Origin: UBA1161 sp002311745
GTDB taxonomy: Bacteria; Planctomycetota; Phycisphaerae; Tepidisphaerales; Tepidisphaeraceae
Assembly (NCBI GenBank): GCA_050018415.1
Contig: JBEKAB010000010.1
Span: 1 to 64,000 of the forward strand
Direction of reading: 5' to 3'
DNA: 64,000 bases
Below, piece after piece: positions 44,344-53,864 of the stretch. The stretch's first letter is position 1. Each line of letters opens with the position of its first letter. The translations under genes were made by a program, and so were the position numbers. A model generated the notes under the pieces. It searched no databases and had not been told where the DNA came from. It worked only from the letters and a program-made list of their open reading frames with translations.

Positions 44344-45750
44344 ATGAGCCGCCTGGATATTGACGAGATTCCGCCCCTTGCTCCGCCGACGGCGTTGCCG
44401 TCGGCCCGGCAGGCGCTTCTGTGGCAGGTCCTGGCCCTGGGCGCCCCCGTCCTGGCCGAGCAGGTGCTCAGCATGCTCGTGGGGATCAACGATACCTATC
44501 TGGCCAATCACCTGCCCGCCCACGCCGCCGACGCCGGCGCCGCCGTCGGAACCGTCACCTATTTCCTGTGGTTCATCGGGCTGTTGGTTTCCTCCATCGG
44601 CACGGGCTCCACCGCCATCATCGCCCGCGCCAAAGGGGCACGGCACAAATCCCTGGCCAATAAAGTCACCGGCCAGTCGATTTCCGCCGCCATGCTCGTC
44701 GGCGTCTGCGTCGGGCTGCTGATGTTCGCCGAGGCGCCGGCCTTCGTGCGGGCCACGCAGCTTCAGGGACAAGCCCGGCAATTCGCCACCTCGTATCTGC
44801 GCCTGCTGAGCTGGTCGTTGCCACTGAACATGCTGATGTTCGTCGCCAACGCCTGCCTGCGCGGCGGCGGAGACACGCTCACCCCGGCGCTGTCCATGAT
44901 CTTCGTCAATGTTCTGAACATGCTGGCCAGCTTCGCCCTGACGCGCGGCTGGTGGGGACTGCCGGTCATGGGATTCCGCGGCATCGCCACCGGAACGTTC
45001 ATCGCTCTGGTCGCCGGCGGCTTGATCCAGTTTGTCGTTCTCTGGATCGGCACCCGCGGCGCCAAGCTCTACCTCCACCGCTTGTGGCCTCATTGGCATA
45101 CCCTCAAACGGCTGCTGCGCATCGGCGTGCCCAGCGCCGTGGAAAACCTGCTGGCCTGGCTGGCCAACTTCGCCGTCATCGCCGCCGTCAACTTCATGGA
45201 CCCCACCAACACCATGTCCGCGGCGCACATGAACACCATCCGCCTGGAAAGCATCAGCTTTCTCTCCGGCATGGCCTTCGCCACCGCCGCCGCCACCCTG
45301 GTCGGCATCAGCCTGGGCCAGAAAAACCCCGGCCGCGCCCAACGCAGCGCCTACCTGGCCTACGCCGTCGGCGGCGGATTGATGACCCTCTGCGGCATCC
45401 TCATGATCACGCTCGGCCAATACCCCGCCCGCTGGCTTTCCCCAAGCGATCCGCACATCGTCGCTCTGACCACCCGATGCCTCTTCATCACCGGGTTCAT
45501 CCAATCCGGATTTGCCGCCAGCCTCATCTTCGGCGGCGCCCTGCGCGGCGCGGGCGACACACTGGTGGTCATGTGCATCAGCCTTTCCACGCAAATCTGC
45601 CTGCGCTGCACGGGCGTGGTCATCGTCGGCATCTGGCTGAAGCTGGGATTGGCCGCCGTGTGGATCGTCCTGGCCGGCGAGCTGTTCCTGCGCGGCCTGC
45701 TGACCTTCGGCCGATTTCTCCAGGGCGGATGGAAGACGATTCAAGTTTGA
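44344..45750 (+). CDS. MATE family efflux transporter
   Basis: Multidrug/toxin efflux protein of the MATE family, 468 aa, 12 helices. N-terminal domain begins LLWQVLALGAPVLAEQVLSML; the conserved TYLANHLPAHAADAGA and RAKGARHKSLANKVTGQS loop and the second half QSGFAASLIFGGALRGAGD are typical. The start at MSRLDIDEIP is chosen over the first in-frame ATG because it fits the N-terminal tail. Its end overlaps the convergent glycosyltransferase by 10 bp. Confidence 0.92.
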   Translation: MSRLDIDEIPPLAPPTALPSARQALLWQVLALGAPVLAEQVLSMLVGINDTYLANHLPAHAADAGAAVGTVTYFLWFIGLLVSSIGTGSTAIIARAKGARHKSLANKVTGQSISAAMLVGVCVGLLMFAEAPAFVRATQLQGQARQFATSYLRLLSWSLPLNMLMFVANACLRGGGDTLTPALSMIFVNVLNMLASFALTRGWWGLPVMGFRGIATGTFIALVAGGLIQFVVLWIGTRGAKLYLHRLWPHWHTLKRLLRIGVPSAVENLLAWLANFAVIAAVNFMDPTNTMSAAHMNTIRLESISFLSGMAFATAAATLVGISLGQKNPGRAQRSAYLAYAVGGGLMTLCGILMITLGQYPARWLSPSDPHIVALTTRCLFITGFIQSGFAASLIFGGALRGAGDTLVVMCISLSTQICLRCTGVVIVGIWLKLGLAAVWIVLAGELFLRGLLTFGRFLQGGWKTIQV

Positions 45751-46916
45751 GCGGCGCCCTCGGGGAAAAGCACGTCCAAGAGCCGGTCCACCGCGTGCCG
45801 CCAGGTGAAGTGCGCGCCGACAAACGCCGGACCCGCTTCACGCGCCCGCCGGCGCACGGCCGCATCGTCGATGACCCGGCGCATCAATTCAATCAGGTGA
45901 TCCAGGCTCGGCTCCAGTTGCACGCCTTGCTCGCCGAAACAGTCCGCCGGTTGCATCTGGCTGGCCAGCCGCAACGCGAAACCCTCGTGAACAAAATCCT
46001 CGGTCGAGCCGCCGGCCGTGCAGATCACCACCAGCCCGCACGCCGCCGCTTCCAGCACCGGCAGATTGAATCCCTCCGCCCGATACGGCGTCACGTACGC
46101 ATCGGCCATCTGATAAAGCAGCGCCATGTCCTGGTACGTCCCCACCTCGCCCAGGTAGTGCAGGCGCGATTCGATCCGCTGAACCTCTTGGGCGCTCAGG
46201 CCGCTGACGGAGGCGCGCAGCAGGTCGCGCGAGTCGTACAGCGCATCCAGACCCTTGACCACGAGGCGCGCCTGCGGATGCGTTTGCGTCACCTGGGCAA
46301 ACGCCCGCAGCAGCAGGTCCATCCCCTTGTTCGCAGTCATGCTGCCGACGCTCAAGAAAACAAAATCGTTCCATCGCCGGCTGCGGCGAGCCTGCTCGCG
46401 CTGCTCGGGACCCAGCGGCTGGAAGATCGTCGTGTCCACGCCGTGGGGCACGACAAAAACGCGCTGCTCATCAGCGCCGCTGCGCAGGAGCCCGCGTCGC
46501 GACCACTGCGAGGGCGTGACGATGACCGCGCTGCTGTGGCGATGCGCCTCCGCCAGCGGCCGCCCACCCGTCATGTACACCGCTGGAACCACGCCGAATT
46601 CCGCCGTGCCGAACACCACCGTCCGCGGCGCCGCCGCCGACGGCCGAAGATCGTACGGGGCGGCGATCCGATACACGGCGTCGAACCTCTGGCCCGCCGC
46701 CGGAGGGCGCACCGACGCCAGCCGCCGCTGGGCTTCCGGACCAAACAGATCCGTTTCCGCCCGCCAATGCGGCAAGAGGTACGGCAAGTCCCGATGCGCC
46801 AGGGCAAGCTGCGGCCGCGACAGCAGCTCCAACATCTGAAACTGGTTCACGTGCGCGTACGAGTGCGGAACCAGCCGCCAACCCTCGATCAGCAGACGAT
46901 GGACGGTGTCGGCCAT
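45741..46916 (-). CDS. Glycosyltransferase family 4
   Basis: GT-B fold transferase (GT4), 391 aa, cytoplasmic. The C-terminal half carries VFVVPHGVDTTIF, FLSVGSMTANKGMDLLLRAF and the GT4 EX7E pattern in YRAEGFNLPVLEAAACG. It likely adds sugars to cell-envelope or exopolysaccharide material. It is the last gene of a pdxH-SDR-GT operon (6-bp gap upstream). The sugar is unknown. Confidence 0.88.
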   Translation of the reverse strand: MADTVHRLLIEGWRLVPHSYAHVNQFQMLELLSRPQLALAHRDLPYLLPHWRAETDLFGPEAQRRLASVRPPAAGQRFDAVYRIAAPYDLRPSAAAPRTVVFGTAEFGVVPAVYMTGGRPLAEAHRHSSAVIVTPSQWSRRGLLRSGADEQRVFVVPHGVDTTIFQPLGPEQREQARRSRRWNDFVFLSVGSMTANKGMDLLLRAFAQVTQTHPQARLVVKGLDALYDSRDLLRASVSGLSAQEVQRIESRLHYLGEVGTYQDMALLYQMADAYVTPYRAEGFNLPVLEAAACGLVVICTAGGSTEDFVHEGFALRLASQMQPADCFGEQGVQLEPSLDHLIELMRRVIDDAAVRRRAREAGPAFVGAHFTWRHAVDRLLDVLFPEGAAQT

Positions 46917-46922
46917 GAACCC

Positions 46923-47708
46923 TCAACGGCCCCGGTTGAATTTTCCGGTCATGCCGGCGACCAGACTCCGCGGCGCCAGACGCGGCAGAAAGGCCAGAAT
47001 CTTGTTGCTCAGGCCCGTCACCGCCACACGCCGCCCGCCCATCATCGCCCGATATCCCAGCTGCGCCACGCGCTGCGAGGACATCCGATTGGACAGCAAC
47101 CGGCCGCGCGCGATCCCGGCACGCTTCTGGAATTCCGTCGCCGTCGGACCCGGACACAGGACCGTGACCGTCACCCCGCTGCCGCGCAGCTCCGTCGCCA
47201 GCGCCTCGGAAAAGGACAGAACGTACGCCTTGGTCGCATAGTAAACGGCCATAAACGCGCCGGGAACAAACCCCGCCACCGATCCGACGTTCATAATCCT
47301 TCCGCTGCGGCGCTGGAGCATCCCGGGCAAAAACAGCCGCGTCAGATGCGTCAGCGCCGCGATGTTCACCTGAAGCATCGAAAGTTGAGTGGCCACGTCC
47401 GCCTGGGCAAACGGCCCGTAGGTACCGAAGCCGGCGTTGTTCACCAGATACTCAATGGCCATCCCCGCCGACTGAACCTGATCGAATACTTGCTGGGAGG
47501 CATCCGGCGCGGACAGGTCCTTGGGCAACACCAGAACGTCCACGCCGTAATGCTCGTGCAAATGCGACGCCACCCCTTCCAACTGAGATTGATTTCGCGC
47601 CACCAGGACCAGGCGGTGGCCGTCGCGGGCAAAGAGCTCCGCCAGATCGCGCCCAATGCCGACCGATGCTCCCGTGATCAGCGCGGTTTTTCCAGAAGGA
47701 TTAGCCAT
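46923..47708 (-). CDS. Short-chain dehydrogenase/reductase
   Basis: Classical SDR, 261 aa. N-terminal TGASVGIGRDLAE cofactor motif, NNAG at ~87-90, Ser and the YYATK (Tyr-X3-Lys) catalytic pair (~158-162), and CPGPTATEFQ. Its ATG overlaps the TGA of pdxH (TGATG), so translation is coupled. The substrate is unknown, probably a ketone or sugar. Confidence 0.92.
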   Translation of the reverse strand: MANPSGKTALITGASVGIGRDLAELFARDGHRLVLVARNQSQLEGVASHLHEHYGVDVLVLPKDLSAPDASQQVFDQVQSAGMAIEYLVNNAGFGTYGPFAQADVATQLSMLQVNIAALTHLTRLFLPGMLQRRSGRIMNVGSVAGFVPGAFMAVYYATKAYVLSFSEALATELRGSGVTVTVLCPGPTATEFQKRAGIARGRLLSNRMSSQRVAQLGYRAMMGGRRVAVTGLSNKILAFLPRLAPRSLVAGMTGKFNRGR

Positions 47709-48349
47709 CAAGGTGAAAGACGCCGGATGACCCAGGAACCGTCTTGCTGACGATTATACACAAGCCGATCATGCAGCCGGCTGGGCCGGCCCTGCCAGAA
47801 TTCCATTTCCGTCGGCGCCAGGCGGTATCCGCCCCAAAAGTCGGGCAGCGGCACCGTACCAATGGCGAAACGCAAAAGCATTTTCGCGACCTTCCGCTCC
47901 ATTTCGTGACGCGACGAAAGCACGCTGCTCTGGTGCGATACCCACGCCCCAATCTGGGCCAGCCGCGGCCGCGAATGAAAATACTCCTCGCTCTCCTGGC
48001 GACTCACCTTCTGGACGGTTCCCTCAATGCGCACCTGCCGCTCCAGGGGCTGCCAGAAAAACACCAGCGTCGCCCGCGGATTGGCGTCCAATTCCCGTCC
48101 CTTGCGGCTTTCGTAATTGGTGTAAAAAACGAATCCCCGCGCGTCGAAATCCTTCAGAAGCATCACCCGCGCCGACGGCACGCCCGAAGCGTCCGCCGTC
48201 GCCAGCGTCATGGCGTTCGCGTCCGGCAGGCCGGCCTTGACCGCCTCGTCAAACCACTTGGAGAACTGCGCGATGGGGTCGGGCAGCACCGACGCTTCGT
48301 CCAATTTCGATTTGCCGTAATCCGTCCGCAGATCTCGAGGACTAACCAT
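47708..48349 (-). CDS. pdxH: Pyridoxamine 5'-phosphate oxidase
   Basis: FMN enzyme making pyridoxal 5'-phosphate (B6 salvage/synthesis), 213 aa. Recognisable by SARVMLLKDFDARGFVFYTNYESRKGREL, RQVRIEGTVQKVS and the C-terminal ATEMEFWQGRPSRLHDRLVY block with FMN-phosphate contacts. Full length. Leads the pdxH-SDR-GT4 transcription unit. Confidence 0.96.
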   Translation of the reverse strand: MVSPRDLRTDYGKSKLDEASVLPDPIAQFSKWFDEAVKAGLPDANAMTLATADASGVPSARVMLLKDFDARGFVFYTNYESRKGRELDANPRATLVFFWQPLERQVRIEGTVQKVSRQESEEYFHSRPRLAQIGAWVSHQSSVLSSRHEMERKVAKMLLRFAIGTVPLPDFWGGYRLAPTEMEFWQGRPSRLHDRLVYNRQQDGSWVIRRLSP

Positions 48350-48412
48350 GAACTGATATCCGGCAAACGCACCAGCGAGATGGAGAAGGACCGCGACCCG
48401 CGTCCCACCCAG

Positions 48413-48883
48413 TCATTTTCGCCTGTTGCGGCTCTTTTCGATCGCTTCAATGTCGCCTACGTCGCGCACGCGCCCGGTCGAAAGCTTATTCTTCTTGAGA
48501 TCCTCGTAAGCAATGACGGAAACGGCCAAGCCCTGGCAGTCAATCAGTTGCCGCTTTGCGTAACAGTCGCGGAACTCAACGCCCGAAATTCTCGTCAGCA
48601 CTTCGATCCGGTTGGGCGGGATTCCCATGCGAAACACAGTCTGTGCGCCGGTGAACATTTCCCGTGTCAGCGATGATCGCGGCAAACCAAACTTCACCAA
48701 CGCATCAATCAGGCGATCCAAATTACCGGGCTCCATCGCCACCCAGACATCCATGTCCTTGGTGGCGCGCACATATCCATGCAGGCCAAGGGCGTATCCG
48801 CCGATGAGCAAGTACTCAATCTTCTCCGAGTCGAGCAATTGCAAAAACTCTTTGAAGTCTTGCGTCAACCTGATCATCGCCAT
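48413..48883 (-). CDS. Nucleotidyltransferase-fold protein (DUF6036-type)
   Basis: 156 aa, NTase superfamily. Motif LLIGGYALGLHGYVRATKDMDVWV has the GG and the D-x-D pair of a minimal nucleotidyltransferase. Such proteins often act as the antitoxin or enzyme in toxin-antitoxin-like gene pairs. Preceded by, and overlapping by 68 bp, a small gene typical of this pairing. Start is the first ATG of MAMIRLTQ. Confidence 0.82.
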   Translation of the reverse strand: MAMIRLTQDFKEFLQLLDSEKIEYLLIGGYALGLHGYVRATKDMDVWVAMEPGNLDRLIDALVKFGLPRSSLTREMFTGAQTVFRMGIPPNRIEVLTRISGVEFRDCYAKRQLIDCQGLAVSVIAYEDLKKNKLSTGRVRDVGDIEAIEKSRNRRK

Positions 48884-49022
48884 AGAGCCACCTTCGGAGA
48901 TATTCAATCCCTTCGATGCGCTCGGCGGGCGTCTTGCGCATCCAAAATTCCACGTCGTCGGCGTCGGCGTCGGCAAACGTCGTGAAGCTGAACTGAGACT
49001 TGTCCATGCGGCGATCGATCAT
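48816..49022 (-). CDS. Small partner of the nucleotidyltransferase, 68 aa
   Basis: Short helical protein (starting at 49022 or, with MDKSQF, at 49007), with FWMRKTPAERIEGIEYLRRWLYGDDQ and a C-terminal VFAIARLGED. The pattern (W.......R....E.LR...YG....R..RV..I...G) matches small genes that precede DUF6036-like NTases. The overlap with that gene is 68 bp. Weak ribosome sites. Confidence 0.6.
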   Translation of the reverse strand: MIDRRMDKSQFSFTTFADADADDVEFWMRKTPAERIEGIEYLRRWLYGDDQVDARLQRVFAIARLGED

Positions 49023-49031
49023 GCGATCTGC

Positions 49032-50057
49032 TTACGCCGCCTTGCCCTTGGTGTAGAACTTCGGCAGCGGCTTGCCGAGCTTCTCCCATTGCTTGTTGAT
49101 CGCATCCGCCTTGCCGGCGCTGTTCAGCATGTGCAATTTGCGCTGCACCATCTGCGTGATGGCCTCGCGGGCCGGGCCGAGATACATGCGCGGATCGAAC
49201 TCCGCCGGCTTGGTGGCCAGCACCTCGCGAATCTTGGCCGTCATCGCCAAGCGCAGATCGGTGTCGATGTTCACCTTGCACACGCCGTAGTTTCGCACGG
49301 CCATGGAGATCTGGTCCTCCGGCACGCCGCGGGCGTTGGGCATGGCGCCGCCGTACTTGTTGACCAGGGCGACAAACTCCTGCGGCACGCTGCTGCTGCC
49401 GTGCATCACCAGCGGCAAACCCGGGCAGGTCTTCATGATCTGCTCGATGCGGTTGAACGCCAGTTTCGCCTCGTGTTTGAACTTGTACGCGCCGTGGCTG
49501 GTGCCGATGGCCACCGCCAGGCTGTCGATGCCCGTGCGCTTCCAGAAATCCGCCGCCTGCTTGGGATCGGTCAGAAATTTTTCGACGTTCTTCTCGTATT
49601 CGGCCGCGTCCAGGCCGACCACGTCCTCCTCGATTCCGCCCAGCATGCCCAGCTCCGCCTCGACGACGACCCCCGCCGCGTGCGACATCTTCACCGTCTC
49701 GGCGCTGAGTCGCACGTTTTCCTCGTATTTATGATGGCTGCCGTCGATCATGACGCTGGTGTAGCCGTCGTTGATGCAGGTCTGGATCAGCTCGAGGGTG
49801 TCGCCGTGATCGCAGTGGATGCAGATCGGCAATTCCGGCTGCTCTTCCACGGCCGCGTCGATGATGTGCTTGAGGTAGCGGATGTTGGCGTACTTGCGCG
49901 CCCCCTTGCTGATCTGCAGGATCAGGGGCGATTTTTCCTTGGCGCAGGCGTCGATAATCGCCTGGGCCAGCTCCATGTTGTTCACGTTGAAGGCCCCGAC
50001 GGCGAAGCCGCCGGAATAGGCCAGGTCGAACATGGGCTTGCTGGTCATCAATGGCAT
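49032..50057 (-). CDS. fba: Class II fructose-bisphosphate aldolase
   Basis: Zinc-dependent aldolase of glycolysis/gluconeogenesis, 341 aa. Metal-binding residues: His in CIHCDHGDTLELIQ, the EAELGMLGG segment, and the later SHGAYKF and LVMHGSSSVPQEFVALV. All are intact. A class I aldolase gene follows just upstream (50203-51270), so both non-homologous aldolases are made by neighbouring genes. Confidence 0.95.
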   Translation of the reverse strand: MPLMTSKPMFDLAYSGGFAVGAFNVNNMELAQAIIDACAKEKSPLILQISKGARKYANIRYLKHIIDAAVEEQPELPICIHCDHGDTLELIQTCINDGYTSVMIDGSHHKYEENVRLSAETVKMSHAAGVVVEAELGMLGGIEEDVVGLDAAEYEKNVEKFLTDPKQAADFWKRTGIDSLAVAIGTSHGAYKFKHEAKLAFNRIEQIMKTCPGLPLVMHGSSSVPQEFVALVNKYGGAMPNARGVPEDQISMAVRNYGVCKVNIDTDLRLAMTAKIREVLATKPAEFDPRMYLGPAREAITQMVQRKLHMLNSAGKADAINKQWEKLGKPLPKFYTKGKAA

Positions 50058-50128
50058 TTGCTTTTCCTTTCGGGTGAAACGCGAAGGGGGGGATTCTAAT
50101 GCAGGGAATGGGCCAGTGAAAGAGACAG

Positions 50129-50197
50129 AAAATGCTGAATGATGAGTGCTGAATGATGATTTAATTCATCACTCATCATTCCGCATTCAGCATTTTT
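50129..50197 (-). terminator. Long A/T-rich hairpin after the class I aldolase gene
   Basis: Arms of ~32 bases with AATGCTGAATGATGA-type sequence facing CATCATTC...TTCAGCATT, loop TTAA, with T-runs at the minus-strand end (GCATTTTC). It looks like a terminator or a repeat-derived hairpin and lies directly past the minus-strand stop of the class I aldolase. Confidence 0.7.
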
Positions 50198-50202
50198 CCC
50201 TT

Positions 50203-51270
<1,068 letters not shown>

Positions 51271-51337
51271 GAGTCCTCCATGAATGGGTCAGTTTTTTCA
51301 AGTTAAGGGAAGTGGGCGAGCTTTGCAAAGAACCGCG

Positions 51338-51679
51338 CTAAACTTCTCGCAAAAGCTCGGGCAGGATTTGCACGAATCGGCTGCGCGGCAGCACGCGCCC
51401 GATCCCGGCCGCCTTCGCATCGGAGATCGTTTGCGCATCGACGTGCGAGACGAATCCGACCACCGATCCCCCGCCGGCCCTTTGCCACGCCGCGGCCGCC
51501 TCAATCGCCCCATCCAGGTTCAGATCAACCAAAAGCATCCGGCCCCCGGCGGGCAGTTGCGAGACATCCCGGACGATTTGGCACCCCACGCTGGCGGCTT
51601 TCGCTTCGGCGCCAATCCGGCTCGCGAACATCAGGTCGCGCACCAGGGCCACAATCACCAATGATTCCTGCTGGGCCAC
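51338..51679 (-). CDS. Receiver-like domain protein, 113 aa
   Basis: A single CheY-like fold (SLVIVALVRDLMFASRIG, LLVDLNLDGAIEAAAAW, VVGFVSHVDAQTISDAKAAG) with the Asp of LVDLN available but the usual phosphorylation surroundings are weak, so possibly a pseudo-receiver. No partner kinase here. It lies 11 bp from the next minus gene. Confidence 0.72.
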   Translation of the reverse strand: MAQQESLVIVALVRDLMFASRIGAEAKAASVGCQIVRDVSQLPAGGRMLLVDLNLDGAIEAAAAWQRAGGGSVVGFVSHVDAQTISDAKAAGIGRVLPRSRFVQILPELLREV

Positions 51680-51689
51680 GCAAAACCCG

Positions 51690-52769
51690 CTACGAATCTG
51701 GAGGCTTTCCCGTTTTCGGTTTTGGATGCTCGACCGGATAAAACTCGCCGGTATATTCCTTGTCTTCCTCAGGCGGTGCAGGGGCCAACGGCTCCACCGG
51801 CCCGCCGGCCAGTTTCTTCACCGGCGTGGACTCCGCTGCTGCAGCTTGCGGTTGTTGTCCCGGCACGGCCGACGCTTTGAGCTGCGCCTCCATGCTTTGT
51901 TCCCATTCCCGCAGTCTCTGTACGTCGGCGGCGGTCATGCCGGCCCGCTTGGGTACCGGCGCCTTGACCGCCTCGTGCTTGAATCGCTTCAGATCGTAGT
52001 CCGACTTGGGCCTCCCGAAGCCGCCTCGCAGCATCATTTGGATCAGGGCCGGCCAGATCAATCCGATGAGCACAAACGAAGAGCCCATCCAGACCGGATA
52101 GACGTTGCCGGGAGCTTGCCACCAGGCGTATTTAAAATCCGCCGTCCAGCCCTGGCCCGCCGCCGCCTTCAGAAAATCTCCGATGGTGTGCTTGGCCGCG
52201 GGATTCCACGGAATGAAATAAGCTTGCCCAGGCTCGAAGCGCACCTCCTCCCACTTGTGCGCCCCGCGCAGCGACGCGTTGGCGCTGATGATCGCATGGC
52301 GGCCCTCCGTGGTGTCCTTGCCGTATTGCCCCGCCGTCACCGACGGCAGCGTATCGCCGACTTGGCCGAGGTAAATGCTCATGCCCGGGTACCGCGTGTC
52401 GGGTTGAGGCTCGTATCGCGGCACCGGCTCGTACGGCACCGGCGCCAGCATCGCAAACGGCTCGCGGCTGGCCTTTTCCGGATGGTGCTCGGGCACCAAA
52501 AGGCACCGAAAATTCACCAACTGTTTCCACGCCGTCCCGCCCTGCACCTGCACCGACTTGGGCGGATACACCACGACGTCGCTGATCCACGGCTGCCGTT
52601 GGGGCCCCACCAGCGGCCGCGACAGGTTGCTCTCGAAAATCAGCGGATCCATGGACCGGTAAGCCGCCGGCACGTCCCCGCCCTGGCTGTTGATGTATCC
52701 CAACGCCGCCCCCAGCAGCAGGCTGATCACCACCCAGTGCCACCACTTCATTTCTTCGATAAAGCCCAT
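51690..52769 (-). CDS. Membrane protein of unknown function, 359 aa
   Basis: An N-terminal helix (~8-24) and a second one at about 228-248 (VWMGSSFVLIGLIWPALIQMML) bracket a large periplasmic loop with many Pro and aromatic residues. The C-terminus (after ~255) is cytoplasmic, helical then Pro/Glu-rich. No known domain. Next to lpxD (24 bp), so it may be co-transcribed with it. Confidence 0.7.
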   Translation of the reverse strand: MGFIEEMKWWHWVVISLLLGAALGYINSQGGDVPAAYRSMDPLIFESNLSRPLVGPQRQPWISDVVVYPPKSVQVQGGTAWKQLVNFRCLLVPEHHPEKASREPFAMLAPVPYEPVPRYEPQPDTRYPGMSIYLGQVGDTLPSVTAGQYGKDTTEGRHAIISANASLRGAHKWEEVRFEPGQAYFIPWNPAAKHTIGDFLKAAAGQGWTADFKYAWWQAPGNVYPVWMGSSFVLIGLIWPALIQMMLRGGFGRPKSDYDLKRFKHEAVKAPVPKRAGMTAADVQRLREWEQSMEAQLKASAVPGQQPQAAAAESTPVKKLAGGPVEPLAPAPPEEDKEYTGEFYPVEHPKPKTGKPPDS

Positions 52770-52793
52770 GCGGCCCCCAATTTTCTGCGGCGC

Positions 52794-53834
52794 TCACTCG
52801 CCGGATTGTTCATCCGCCGCCAACTCCGCCACCTGCTGCTCGAGCTGGCGGATGCGCTCGAGCAGCTCGGGCAACTGCGCCGAAAGCATCAGCACTTTTC
52901 GCCCGTGCGGCGCCGCCGTCGCCGGAGCGCCCATCATCATCATCTGATCCTCCACGTCGTTGATCACGCCCGCCTGCGCCGCGATCACCACGTTGTCGCC
53001 AATGTTCAGGTGACCCACGATCCCCGCCTGCCCGCCGATGGTCACGTGATGCCCGATCCGCGTGCTGCCGGCAATCCCCACCAGCGAAACCAGCAGCCCA
53101 TGCGCCCCCAGCTTGGTCGCATGGCCGATGCTGATCAGATCGCTCATCTTGGTGCCCTTGCCGATGACCGTGCTGCCCAGCGTGGCCCGCTGGATGGTCA
53201 CGTTGGCGCCGATCTCCACGTCATCTTCCACGACGACGTTGCCCAGCGCCGGAATCTTGTAATGCACGCCCTTGTGCGTCGCGAAGCCGAAGCCGTCGTG
53301 CCCGACCACCGCCCCGGCGTGCAGCGTCACCCGATCCCCCAAAACGCATCCCTCGTACACCACCGCGTTGGGATACAAAATGCAGTCCCGCCCCACCACC
53401 GCCCGGGGGCCGACGTACACGCCGGGATAGATCACCGCGCCCGCGCCCACCGTCGCCGTCGAGTCCACGTACGCTTGCGGATGAATCCCCTGGTGCGGAT
53501 GCTGCCGATGCCCGTGCAGCAGCACCATCGCCTGCATGAATGCGTAATACGGATCGGCCGTGCGCAACAGCGTCACGCGATCGCAGCGCACGTCGCTGCC
53601 CGCGATCACCGCCGAAGCGCGCGTGCTCGCCAGCAGCTTTTCGTATTTCGGATTGGCCACAAAGCTGAGCTGCCCCGGCTCGGCCTCCTCCAGCGTGTTC
53701 AGGGAGGAAACCTGGGCCGATCCGTCGCCCACCACGGCGGCCCCGATCTTTTCCGCCAGTTGTGCCACCGTCCAGCTCAAGAATCCTCCCGCCGCTTTGC
53801 GTGGCCCTTGCGTTTGCGGTTCAATGTCCATCAT
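52794..53834 (-). CDS. lpxD: LpxD, UDP-3-O-acylglucosamine N-acyltransferase
   Basis: Third enzyme of lipid A synthesis; implies an outer membrane with lipopolysaccharide. 346 aa. N-terminal uridine-binding domain (LEEAEPGQLSFVANPKYEKLL), then a left-handed beta-helix of hexapeptide repeats with the catalytic His in VVGHDGFGFA, and the C-terminal helix. The start is placed at 53834 because upstream codons would run into the start of the divergent kinase. Confidence 0.94.
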   Translation of the reverse strand: MMDIEPQTQGPRKAAGGFLSWTVAQLAEKIGAAVVGDGSAQVSSLNTLEEAEPGQLSFVANPKYEKLLASTRASAVIAGSDVRCDRVTLLRTADPYYAFMQAMVLLHGHRQHPHQGIHPQAYVDSTATVGAGAVIYPGVYVGPRAVVGRDCILYPNAVVYEGCVLGDRVTLHAGAVVGHDGFGFATHKGVHYKIPALGNVVVEDDVEIGANVTIQRATLGSTVIGKGTKMSDLISIGHATKLGAHGLLVSLVGIAGSTRIGHHVTIGGQAGIVGHLNIGDNVVIAAQAGVINDVEDQMMMMGAPATAAPHGRKVLMLSAQLPELLERIRQLEQQVAELAADEQSGE

Positions 53835-53864
53835 TAACGCTTCAAACAGCGTCGGAATCAACCC

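Noticed and set aside
44952..47750. A 932-codon plus-strand open frame
   Set aside because: It lies opposite the GT4, SDR and part of pdxH and over the MATE gene, is Arg/His/Pro-rich, and has no recognisable domain; it is an antisense artefact of high GC.
51726..53837. A 703-codon plus-strand open frame
   Set aside because: Antisense to lpxD and the 359-aa membrane protein; His/Arg-rich low-complexity translation, no start signal.
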